A DNA stretch of 62,728 bases, taken from Nephromyces sp. MM_2019. Taxonomy: Eukaryota; Apicomplexa; Aconoidasida; Nephromycida. The notes under the pieces were generated by a model. It made no database searches. It was not told where the DNA came from and saw nothing but the letters and a program-made list of their open reading frames with translations. Position numbers and translations under genes: made by a program. Below are positions 12,101 through 25,200 of this stretch, one piece after another. The first letter of the stretch is position 1. Each line of letters opens with the position of its first letter. The stretch is from positions 5,340-68,067 of the forward strand of contig JADHZB010001072.1 of assembly GCA_015657535.1 (NCBI GenBank). The letters are read 5' to 3'.

Positions 12101-15100
12101 TCTGCTGGTTTCTACACTCCTCCAGCAAATTATGATAATTTTGAAAAGATGACATATGATACTGATCAAAGGTCAGCACGTATTTTCGTTCTTTTAAGCA
12201 AGCAAATTAATTGACTTAGCGAGAATTTAACTAATTAAAAAAAAATTTGAAATAAAATTTATGATTCATTGAAAATTGTTGACATAAAAGTTTTAAACTG
12301 TTTCAAAACTTGTTCTTAGTGATTTTGAATACCCTTGCGATAGCGGAGACTTGAAAATTCCGGGTAAATATTCAGAAGCAGCCTTATTTTAATACAAGGC
12401 ATTTTTTTCTTTTAAGAAATAAACAGCAATCAAAAACGAGCATGAAACATTCTAGGAAATTTAACTAAAAAGTATGCAAGCAGATAAAAAAAAAATGGTT
12501 TCACACGAAATTCTATTATTAAGTAATATTTTTAATGGACATAGAGATATAAAGCACTGATAATAGTGGCAGCTATAGCATAAAACTTTATTAAATGAAA
12601 AAGAGTTTAATTTTAACTGCCATTAAACATTTTTCTGGGCATTATCACGGTTTATCAACTTGACAATATCCAACTTTGGCTGCTTTACTCATCGCAGAAA
12701 AATCGCAGAAAAAAACCCAACCAAAATCAACGAATATGATAATTTTTAAAAAGTGCGTGATTTACTCTAAAACTTATCAAATTCAGCATTTTACCATTCA
12801 CATCACAACTTATTTTGTATGGCTCAATTTTGGTACAGCTGAGCTCAAAAAAAGCAATAAAAAAGGAAGAAGGCTTAGCTACACCCGTGAGCTAAAAAAA
12901 ACTGAAACCGCTTCTCACGAATTAAGGCGATCGAAAAGTGATGATACAATAGGCTACACCAGTAGTCGTAATACTTGTGTGAGGCAGCAACCTGAAGATA
13001 GGAACCTCAAAGCTAATACAAGAAGTTATGAAAAAAAAAAAGAAACTTTCCAGGTACAGAAGCTTGCTTTAGGCTTCAAAACTGGCTGCCTTCAAATTGT
13101 GGAAATACAAGATTCCGAGTGTGCTGGCCCTAAATTGTTGTTTAGCGCAATCCTCAGGCCACATGTTGAAGAAATTCTCGCCGTAGAATTCTCCCCAAAT
13201 GGTGAGTATTAAAAAAGTTAAAAATTCTTCCCATAGATACTTTAATACTTTAAAAAAACTCTTTGAATCAAAAATAGCAAAAGCAACTGATGGCAGAAAC
13301 AGGAAACTCAAAAAAAAAACAACTATTTCAGGCAGCACTTTAAAAATTACAGTAGCAAAACACATTTTCGCATCAAAAAGTGCAATCTCTTTTACTTGAA
13401 TACGCATATCTAGTGGTAAATAAAATCAAACAAAAAAATAAAATTACTCCAAAAATTGTTAGAATATGAAGAAGATACAATTTTTTCTTTTATTTCACAA
13501 TGATTCAAGTTCCAAAAATAATTTTAAAGCCTTTTTTTAAAAATCCTTGATAAAAGTCATGAATGATAACAAAAATTAAATCACAAAACAAACTTTATTT
13601 TCAGGAAAATACTTGGCAACAGTAGGAAACGACAAAAAACTTTTTCTGCTAAAAATTACTTCAAAAAAAACCCCAAACAATGCCAAACTAAATACCACAA
13701 AAAAGGAAAATTTTCGCGCAGCTATTTTTGATAAACTGAGCACTGGTCTTTCGTTCGACTTTTACCCTATTGGCTTCATAGCATTAAAAAGTCAGGTTCG
13801 TGCACTACAATGGAACTTTGAATCTACTAGAGTATTATTAGCATTGGAAGAGCAAAAAATTGTTGAAGTTGAGCTTAAATTTAACCAAATGCAACTAAGC
13901 GAAAATTCTCTAGAGCTGAAGTATATTTTTACTAGGTAAGCGAATAAAATAAATTTTGTTTGAATGCATCTAAATTAGAGTATTCATATACAAAATAAAT
14001 CAACTTGCAACACATAATATGAATAAATTAACTCAAAAATGTACCAAAATAAAAAATTTCAAGTAAACTTACAAATTAAAAAAAAAGCAAGACATTAGAA
14101 AAGACAGAATTTTTGTTCATTAGAAAAGCTTTCAAAAAAGCTTTGTTTGAGAATCTCAAAAAACAATTTCATTTAAAATCAAAGATTTACTTTTATAAAA
14201 AGAAAAGACCTTTATCATTAATGCAGACATCTTCAGATAACGCTGGAAAACAATTTTGATGATTCTTTCCTGGTTCGATTCAGTATCGGTAAAAATTTTA
14301 AGCGCGCGGTATTATTGAAAATCAACTAAAAATTTTCAACTAGTAAAACTAAAAAAAATATTGCAAATTCCAAAAAAGTACGTGCAGAGCTATTACTTTA
14401 GCAATTTGAGACTTTTGCTGTGTCTTCGCTTAGCTTAAATGTACAAACTAATGGCTGAATTACAAATTCAGAGCAACCTGGTGAAGGAATACCACAGATA
14501 GACTGAATATTGGGTTTTTTTAACGAGAAAATCAATTAATTAGCCAATGAAAAATGATAAAAGTCGCGAGATAGCATTGGCTAAAATATAACCACAACTT
14601 TAAGCTGGCATTGCATGCCATGATAGAATTATTTCAAGTTCGAAAAATTTGACAGCTTACTTAATTAAAGCAATTATATTAATTTCATGACTGAGAAATA
14701 GGCTATACACAGATGACTGTCATCTGCCGGTCCGCCCCTTCTTTTTCAAGCAGTCTCTTTGGTCCTGGTTATATATATCTTGCTTAAACTTATGTGCTCC
14801 CTTAAAGTTGCATCTATAACAACTAAAAAAAATTTCAAAGTAGCTGTATGTAAAGTATTTTTTGAACTCAAAAGAATTCATGTTATAAGTAGCCAGGTAA
14901 CTTTGGCACAAGAAAGGCAAATGATCTAATTATTATTATTTGTGTATGACAGAAACGTCGCATTCCTTCATAAAAATTCATGGTTTTGATCAAGCAAATA
15001 AAAATATATCCAAATTTTATTTAGGAGGTAAATCAAATTTATTGGAATCTAAGCCTGTGGCTACCAATCAGCTCAGCTGTTCAAGACTAATGGATCAAGA

Positions 15101-16238
15101 AAAACTCCGCTGTGATGTGCAACTAGATATTTCCAGAAGACTAAATGAAATAACGGTTCTCAATTATTTGCCTAATACGGAAAGCATCATATTTTCTGGA
15201 AAAAACGCTTTGGCCGGAAAACTATTTTTGCTAAAACTTTCTAAAGTCAAATTTAGGCAGTGTCCCTATATCAAAGACTCTTCACCCCAAGTAACTCCGG
15301 TGCTCGAATGCGCTATAAAAACTGTATTCATGAATGATTTTAGAATTAAAAAGCGTGCCTTTAAAAGCAGAAAGCCAAATTTTTTTATGTTTTAGGAAAA
15401 AGAATATCAAACATTTAAAAGATCTGGTCTAAAACACGATTTGATTTCGTATCATGTAATGCGAAACTTTTTTTCTGAATATTTAATGTCGCTTTTATTT
15501 TACAGTGCTACAGTTCCAGAAAAAACCGCGTACGTAAACAACTCCGTCTTATTTTACGACTTTCAGGTTGTAAGCTCCTCACCTGTAGTTAATATTAAAA
15601 AACAAAAAAATGACTATCCTGGAGAAAATCTATTTTGCTACCTGAAAAGCTTTTCCGACAGAAATATATTACTAGCGGGGACTACAAATGGTGCAATACT
15701 AATTATAGATACTGAGGAATTTAAAATTATTCAGCAGGTACGTTAATTAATCAAAAGAGTTATTCGGATATGTTTTAACTCGCTAGCCGCAAATAGCATT
15801 TTTAACACTTGGAATATTTTACTGGGGCTGATTGGTCAAAATGCAAGTACTAGAAATACATCATAAAAAAAAAGCGATAAAGTAGCCATCGTAAGTTTTT
15901 TAACTTAGAATATGAAGTATTTCTTTGCACTATCTCTCCAGAGCCCCACCAGCCCATGCTTGTAATTTGTAGTTTAAGCGTATCAATTTTTCAGATAACC
16001 ATACTACTATAAAAAAAATTGCTACCAATTTTTGAAGAAATCGTGTTTCAAATACTTTAAGCAAACATATTTAATTGCAGATTACAGTATTCAGTGCTTA
16101 TAAAGGGGATATCAATTTTATATCAGCCGACTCAAATTTTAAAAAACTTATAGTAGCTACGGAAAGCGGTAAGCTGAGCAGTCTTCAATTAGAAACAATA
16201 AAAATAAAGGGAGCACAGCATAAGCATGAAATAAAAAG
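6182..16238 (+). other. CFAP44: CFAP44 N-terminal half: WD40 beta-propeller exons 1-12
   Basis: Exons: 6182-6767, 7764-7992, 9195-9402, 10515-10651, 11174-11381, 11927-12107 (weak donor), 12839-13201 (acceptor uncertain), 13605-13935, 14227-14288, 14953-15290, 15396-15737, 16081-16238. They encode roughly residues 1-1047. The first 60 residues are acidic and low in complexity. WD-type strands follow (for example NLFIWDWKN, HIKFW, FLLWE, GSDGRIKWW, LATVGNDKKLFLL, ILLAGTTNGAILIID). The 62-base exon at 14227 was placed because it alone repairs the phase between its neighbours. Introns run from about 105 to 1,200 bases. Exon 7 carries a Lys/Ser-rich insertion ahead of the conserved strand LALGFKTGCLQIVE. 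Confidence 0.85.
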
Positions 16239-19200
16239 GTAAGTTACTAGCTTGAATTAGTGCTCTCTGCTTAAAAAATGATATCATGCTGCAGCAACCG
16301 CGGAATATATTAAAATACCAAATAAAAGTAGGAAACAAGAAAATTTTCTGCTTGCTTTAATTAAAAATCGTGTATTTATTTAAAAATTTGTATGTAATGC
16401 TTATGGTATTGCAGACCATGGATTGAAATTGCAATAAATTTTGCCTCTTTTAGTAAGCAATTAAATTTTCTGGAAAAATCAACTATGCAAAATGCAAGGA
16501 GTATCCGTTCTAATATAACTGAAGTGTATAGCTTTGAAGATCCAAGCGATACAATTGAAGTAAGCAACTCTTAGCACATGGCAATTGCCATATCAGTTAC
16601 TCGCTACATTAATCAAAACATAAAAATTACCTAGCGATAAATTCACAATGTGGTTGAGCCTATAAATATAAGCACATAAGCGCCATATTGACTTTCCATC
16701 TAAACGGTGTGGAAAGCTCAAAATTATAGCTGAGAATAGGCTTAGCTTTGAATCTCCTCACATATTAAACTTACTGCAATCAAAATTTTTTCTTTTGCTG
16801 CTACAATCTTTAAAAGCTTGCGTCAAGAAATATAGATTGCTATAAACTCAGGGAAAAAAATAAAAATACTCTGAAAAGCCTCCAAGTAGATGGTTTCTTT
16901 AAAAAAGTTTCGATAAAGGTTTCAAAACCTACTTAGCTTAAAAAAATTATCAGACTAAACTTTTATTTTTTATTTTAACCATTAAATGCATTTCAAAAAA
17001 ATAATGAAAAACCTAAAACATAATCAGGTAGGCTGTACCGCCATAGAAAAGTACTAGATGGTCCAGAAAATAAGAGCGGCACTGCAAGTTCACTAAATTA
17101 GTAGAGCTAACTCTCAAAGTTAATGGCGCCGTAATATTAATATCCGCTTATAGAAAAGCTATCATCTAGATGGGCTTGATAAAAACAAATCATGCAAACA
17201 TGAATTTCTCAAATGACAGGAAATTTATCGAAGAGAGCAAGCCGCTAAAACTATGCGAATTTCTAGAAGAAGAGAAGCCCAAATAAAGAAAAAGTTTCTC
17301 TGTTTAAGAGATGAGTATAAGGCAATATATGATGCCAACTCAAAGTTTCAGGTGCTCACATCAAATGAAATGAGCGTCGACGATTACTACTTCGAAAGGT
17401 TAAAGAAATTTGAGGATGCCAGTAACTCGCTTCGATTGGAAAATTTAAGGCAATCTGTTGAAGCTGTAAAAGAATACACGAACGCTGTAATGGTACGTTT
17501 AAAAAAAATTTTCTACTGTAATGCAGGAAATTGATAGTAATTAAAACACTACTCACTTTAGAAAATTTTGGTTTTCCCTGTCTGTTTTGAGGGCCATGGC
17601 TTAAGCTTCGAGTATCGATAAATAGAAATAATTGAATTGTTCTACTTAATCTGAGTTCACCTTAAAGCTGAATGCCATAGATAAACCAGCATTGCCTCTG
17701 CAAAACTACTGCTTCTTTTAGGAAACCTTTTATGGGAAGCGCGAAAAGGCCGTGCAGCTGCTGGCTGTACAGGCGCTCAGTACGAAAAGTTGCGCTACCT
17801 CTTTTTTTGAGGCACCATATTACAAAGAAACTCCCAAGCTAAGTGAAGAAAAGATTGAACCGGAAAAGCTGGGATTCATAGAGGGTGCTGACATCAGAAA
17901 AAGTAGTGGATTAGCTCTATCTTTGCCCCGAAGATCATCTGAAATAAGGGAGAGTAAGACTTAAAAAACTATATTTTTCAACAGTGAATCTATTTTCGCT
18001 TAAAACAAATTTCATGTTGGACAATGATTGATAGGCAAAAAGACTAAGTAAGGTCCAACCATCAACCTTAAAAAAATTACATATAAAAGCTAGTACGCAA
18101 GCTTGCAGATCTGCTGTAAGCGAGGTCCAGGTGCATCCCACCTGTTAATGCCGCTGTTCCCTTCAAGCAGTTAAACTTATAGCTCAGCTACCTAAAACTT
18201 TTTTGCTCCAGTAATTTATTCTTAAAGCTTCAGCAAGCTACCACTATAATTGGTAAGCCTTCCTGATTTTTCATGGTTGCATATCGTTTGTCTTGCACCA
18301 TTACCGCAAAAAGCTAGGACTTAGCTAGGTTTATCTTTGCGTACATTGCGGTGAGGGGAGTATCGAATAGAAATTTTTTGGTATGGTTTTTTTAATAAAA
18401 AAATATCTACTGCTTGCCTGAAAGGAGACAGATAATCGAGTCATAAGACAAAGTAGGGTAGCTTATTCGTGAGCAGCAAATCATATAGCATTCTGGATTT
18501 CCCGATTGGTCGCTGCACTATGCACCAGCTCCCCTGATGCATTTAAGAAGGCAGGTTGATGCCGAACGCATTTTTATGCATGCTAAAAAACTAAGAAGAG
18601 TGACATTTTCAAAAATGTTTAGAAGAATGAAAGACTGCAATCATACAGGATGCTATTAGGCTAGGCTTCATTACCCACAAATGCAGCAAGGCAGTATTCA
18701 CAAAAGGAAAAAGCCTCGCTTTCTGTTCTATATTAATATCTTAAGATTGAGAATATGGCGTTGACATCGAATGTGTAAGTGTGGCATCTTATACAACAGT
18801 GCAAATACTGCTCAGAAGATACTCCATTTTATCAGTTTCCCAATACTATTGGCTAGTTGGTGAACGGAGAGTGATGGCGACTCCTATAACTACGATATCC
18901 AGCACAAAACAAGCCTCAGTTATTAATTTCGGGAAGTTCCATAATATTCATTAAGTAACCACACCTTTTTCTTTCGCTTCTACTATTCGGAATTAAAGGC
19001 AGCTACATTTGTACTATTTTCAGTCGTATGTTAGTACCTCATGATGTCAACAGTTCACGCACTTTGTGCTCTCAGATTTTAAATTTCGGAGAAATTCGCA
19101 GCAGCGAAAGGACTATAAAAAAATGTGCAATGAGTATGAATATTCCACAAAGAATGATATAACTTCCAACGAGGACAAGGCTAGCGCGAGCAGGCTCCAA

Positions 19201-22200
19201 AAAAATGGAATTTATGTCTTCAAGGAATCTTCCGATTTTCGAGTTGCTGACTTTCAAAGGTATGGCAATATTCAATATTTGGAACTTCGAGACCAGATAT
19301 ATTTCCAAGAAGTGTAGTATTCGAAAAGATGTAAACCTCGAGTTAAATTTGAATGATTCCGAGGTTATAAATACTATGAACATTTTAAGTGCCTATTTCG
19401 AATATTAATAACGTCCATGGGGTGGAAATCACATGAGGTGCCGTTTCCTCAAAATGATCTACAGATAATTTAATGTTTATCAGTTTGCATAGCCAATCGG
19501 AAAAACTTTAGCGAACACCAAATAGTAAAATTTTTTTTAACGAGATGTAGTATTTGATTTATTTATGCGGACTTCGTGAAGACCTAATTTATACGAGTGT
19601 CTTCAGCCCCACACCTTTTGCATGGACTAATTTAAGTAGCCTTCAAATTAGTCAGTGAACCCGAAAAATTAGCTTCTTGTCCCAAATCACAACAATTTGG
19701 ATTGTAGGAAGCTTCTTCAATAGTTAAATGTTATGCTCAGTCGGAACACATTTCACAGAAATTGAAACCCGGGCAAAATTAACTAATTCACGAGGGCATC
19801 TACTCATAACATAACCCTAAAATTCAGAGCTTTTCTATCATATTTAAAAGATAAATTAAACAACAGATATATTAAAAATAATTTTCTGATATTAATGAGT
19901 TTCAAAACGATTAGCAGTACCAGGGCACAAAAATTTTAATTATAAGTCCAAAATGCATATATTATACGCAACACAGCAACATTGAGCTTAGTAACTTCTT
20001 TGGAGAGGTGAAAATATTTCCAAAATTTGAAGTAAGTGGAATTTTTTCCTGTGAATGAAATGCAAGGAAAAAAATTCTGCCCTTCTTTTTTAGCTATAGC
20101 GAAGAAAGTATAATAGAAAAACTACAAAATTTGAAGCTGAAAACGCTAAAAAGAAAGCAAGAATTCAATTTACTGCTAATTGACGTAAAGCAAAAGCGGA
20201 ATCAGGTTAGTTAAATGCCCAACGGAGTTTTTATTACAGCTCTAACATTTTCTTTTCATAACATGAATCTTTGAGAGAAATGTTGTAGCGCACTCAGCTG
20301 CTAATTTTCACGCATTGCAGGCAAGGTGCTGCCTGGAAAGCGACATCCAATTGCTCGAAGAATTTGAGTTTTACTCGGTAAAGAAAAGGTCAAATCAAGT
20401 AAAAAAACTAGTCGAGCGGTTTGAAGAAAACAAAGCAGAGGATGCATTGGAAAACAGCTATTTTTTACCATTTTTGGAGACTAATAATGAGTTAGTTTAC
20501 TCAAAAATGTATGTATACTTTCAAAAATGATGTATACATGCGAGGGCCTTAAGCTGCGTATTTTATAAGCAAATGTGTGTACTATTGGTGCAAAGCAAGG
20601 TTCTGTCGTTCTTAGAGTGAGCAACTAAGATTATATTAGCGTAGTACTGATATGCCACTGTCAATATAGCCACTCACCTGTGGTACTTCTCTTTTCTACA
20701 GCAGTATAGTTATTTCATCGCCAACAAGTTTTGCAGAGTCCTCACGTGAGGAAACTTATAAGAAGATTCTCAGACAAGGTAGGCCGAAACTGCTTAGGGT
20801 TTAAGCTATAGGCGAAATTATTTTATGCATCGCAAGCTTCGCGCAGTCCGCCTAGTGAAATTTCGGGAAATTCGTACTAAATTGAGCAAAAAAATCCCGC
20901 TTTTATGACCCTATTAACAAAATGATTTCTATCGCGGGAATTCGCGTCGTAGCACTCTACTCATGCGTGTTTTAAATATGAGGCAGATCCAGATACATTA
21001 AAATCATTATGAAGGGAAAAGGAAGAGTTTTTCCTTTTCAGAAGGAGACAAAAATCCAAAACCGACAACAGAGCTTCACAGCAGCGCGCTAGATTATGCT
21101 TCGATACAAGAAGAATTCGTGGGAATACTAGGTTTAAGAACTTCACTGGAAGCCAAGTTACGTAAGATAGGAATATCAGAGCGCTCAACTGCTCAACATA
21201 GCAGCTCGTCATCACTCTGCCCACAATCGCTCCAGGCATACAACTTGGATCCGACTCGCGAGAAAAATCTTGAATTTCTCATTTATAAACTAGAGAAACG
21301 AGTAAGCATGCGAATAGCTTCACTATGCCAGCAATATTTTCCGGTTCAAGTGAAAACTTAGCGCAATTTATTTTGCACTGCCAGGACAATAAAATTTTGC
21401 AAATGAGCTTGCTGCAGTTGCCGTACTTCACAACTGTGAGGTTTTCTCTGAGGTTAATTGCTGTATTATATCAGATTTGAGATGTATTTAAGCGCATAAA
21501 TAAGAGCATTCAAATGATTTTGATATGCTTTGGGACGGTGCTTGTAAATTGATTGCTCAAAAGCTTGCGAAGCGTAATCAAATTTATTGCTATTATATCT
21601 CAGAGACAAATCTGCATATCCATTACACACTTTGGAAAGGTTGGCCAGATTATGAATATACATGAAAGGAAACTCATATTATGAAATGCACCCAAAATTT
21701 TTTTAAAAACGGAGTTCAATACGTACAGATTCAACGAAGCGTTATTTTCTTTGACAAGGTCGTCACTGACCTGAAAAAGCTAAAAACAAAGATACTCCTA
21801 GAATCAAAGATTGACGAAATAGAAGCATTGGTAAGCCAAGTAAAGCTAGAAATTAATAGGCATAAATGAAGAGTTGAATCAAAAATATTTCAACTTACGT
21901 ATGTCATACGAAAATTTCATTCTTAAAAGAAAAGAAAAGTCCTTAAAATTAAGCTCTACGGACACCTTGCTCTGATTATTCCGTTTATCTATAAAGTATT
22001 ACAAGTAGCTAATTACCCATTGACTTCTCTTTTGTATAAATACTAAAGGGTAAAATAAAAATTAACTCCTTCCCTAAATTTGCAAAAAGGCATATCATGG
22101 CATATCATCAATCATAGAATGCTACCTAAGGCTCATTATATGTCATTCAAATGCTGCAACAGGGAATCTACGAAGATTTTATATGTATGAGAAACGAAGC

Positions 22201-25200
22201 CGCAGGCGAAAAAAATATTTTGGAAGAGGTTAAAGCAAGGAACAAGCAACTACAGGACATCTATGATAAGGAAGCTGCGCTCAAGGAACAGTACTGGAAG
22301 GCCAAAGCGGAATGTGAAGCATGCTCGGTACTCGAGGAAACTGAGCACTCTAGCATTAATGAACCACCACATATATTCAAATATTTCACACACTTGGCTA
22401 TAGTAGCCCGCGAATAAAATGTAAAAAGATTTGGCCAATTGACCTGCCAAGGAAAAACTTCGAATATGCTTTAAAATCGTTATTTAGCACAGGGATATGC
22501 GATAGCTCCAGCACTACGCTTTTCAATTAAAAGCCATTCTTCTAGGGAGCTACATAGCCCCTAATAAATGCGAATCAGGCAGAAAAGCAGACTCAGAACG
22601 CATCATTAACTATAGAATTTGTTTTCCCTCCTCAAGGCTTGCACTTGAACATCTTTTAATTCGAATATAACGAAATTGCCTGCAGCATATAATATGCAGT
22701 CATTGGCGAAAATATATGATGAAACAAGCAAATAAGCAATAGAAGCCTCATCAGTTGAATTTCTAAAAGTACCACAATAACCTGACAGAAACTTACTCGA
22801 ATCTGTATTTAATATCTATTTAAATATTCATTTAAAAGCCTCTTCCTCTAATACAGGAAATTGAAGTGCGGCTTAGGGACTCTCTCCTTACATTTTTGGC
22901 CAGAAACATAACGAATCTGAAAAAATCTAGGAAGGTAAAGATTCATCCCATGCCTGCAAACTTTTACGAGACATATTTTGTAGCAGAGTATCAAATTTTC
23001 GCAGCCTCTATGAGCAGTTTATATCAAATAAGGGACAAACTTATTAGCAAGCGTAGAATGCACGAGCACAGTATCTCAAGTGGTAAAATATCATAATTCA
23101 CATTATCATGCAGATAGCGCAAACTTCTCGCATATTCAAAACGTGAATAACAGCAAAAAAATTAAAGCTAATTTTAAGACCAATATTTCCAGATACGATT
23201 TCACATAATAGAGGAACATATTAATCGCTCGCATCAAAATTTTGAAGAGCTGCAAAAACTAATGAAGCTCTTCTTTGAGCATACTTCCGGTGAAGCGGCC
23301 CTGTCCAAAGAGATAAGAATTGAGGCAATTTCACAATACGACCAAATCATGTATCAAAAGAAAAAGCAAGAAACTTTGAAAGGAGCAACAGAGGAAATAC
23401 AGCAGGTCAGGCAAGACCGGCAACACTTTTTGGGAAAATTAAAAATGCGAAGCCACGTAGAATCGAATACTTTATATTGAGCGATACCCTTAAATTAAGC
23501 CCTCTCAGTGCAACTACAGTTTATGTACTGACACAAAAATCAGTTCAGGGACCAAAATTTGTGACTTTAACTAAACTGAGTATACCGCAGAGTTTCAGAA
23601 CTTCAAGGCCAACATTGAGCAATGCCTGCAAAAGTTACAATAATAGTAAATATAAGAGTATCCCGGAGAATAGATTTAACTAGCACTTGAACTACAAACA
23701 AGTTTTGTCTTCCTCTTAAAAAAACAAGCGCACAGTATACCAGCATATTTAGACCTTAAAATATTTTTAGAATTAAGACTGCATATCGATGGAACATCGA
23801 TAAAAAATTAAAAGAAATGCCCTATGCTTTTCAAGTAAGCAAAGCTATTTTGTAGCATATGAGCCGTAAAAATATCATTGAAATAATTCTGGTTGAAGAA
23901 AAGCAGCTCGTAAGTTAATGCAGTTGAGTCCTATAGAGCTATCTGAAGAGAAAATTCAACGCTAGTACACAAAAAGAGTGCGCAGACTTTTCTACCCACG
24001 AAGCTTGAAGAAGCACTCTGTTTCTGCCTTTCAAACATTATTGTCGCAGAATCTAGCACGGTTGGTATCGAATGCACATGAAATGAAAGAAAGGCTTAAG
24101 GACGCTGAGGAAGCGTATTTTAATTTCAAGACTAGCGTGCAGCGGAAGATACACACTCTACCCACCACCATCGGGATCAAATTATCCCAGGTATAGCAAA
24201 CGAAATAACAGCCTGCACACAATAATGGAAGCAAGGATTCTTGAAAAAAATAACATATCATCCTGCAATTCCATCTAGGAATAGATATCTTGCAGTAGGG
24301 CTAATATTCGATTGCTAAAAACTTCCTATCGTTGTACCCACTAGGTCCTCGTCAATAAAGAGGCACGAGGTTCACCAGAAGTACCTGCCGTGGTTATTAA
24401 AAAGGCAGCTACAAATGATGCAAGACACAGTTTCCGTCAAATTACTGGAAAGTCATCTGGCGTCGCTAAAAAGCAACAAGATAGCAGCAGAGAAGACATT
24501 GAACGGAAAGAAGTAAAAACTCCTTCGGGGAAAAACAAAAAAGAAAGTGATGATGCTTTGATTTTCTTCTCTAATAGAAATCTTCGCAATTTGCAATGCA
24601 GGTGAATGAGCGCGCTTCGCTTGGAGCTGTGTGAAATCAAGATATGCAAGAGTACCAGTTAAGATTTTCAATTTTTGAAACTCAGTATACGAAACCATAC
24701 GAACGAATTATTCGACTAAACCACCTTCCAACGAATAGTTAGCTAGAAGCAATGTATAGCTCATATTCATGAGTTTTTTCAAGGCAATGGCTCCCCTTAG
24801 TTTCATTTGAATTTCAAATTATCCGCATAAAACATGTGAGGGAATAATTAACTCGTCACGTTTCGCGCTAGCCGGTAGGTTGATATTAAACGGGGCATTT
24901 ATGGACAAAAAATTAAGTAATCATATATCCGACAGAAATAGGCACATGCGCCTGAACCTCTGGAGGTGTTAAATACACTATTTTAGCACACTAAATTAGA
25001 TAAAAAATGATACCCCGTGATAAACGGACAACAAGCCAAAATTAACGGCATCAAACTGCCATTCAAAGATAAAAGTCTAAAACTAAAAATAGCAATGGTT
25101 CTTGAGATCTAGCTAACAACTATGGCTGATGTGCACAGCATGTAAATATCCCTTGAGTACCGAATGGTAAAAAATAAGGTAGGAACACGGTTTTTAACTT

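Noticed and set aside
15396..15505. Two small introns between 15290 and 15506 in CFAP44
   Set aside because: After the acceptor at 15395 the frame stays open without a stop through 15737, so a single exon 15396-15737 is simpler and keeps the phase.
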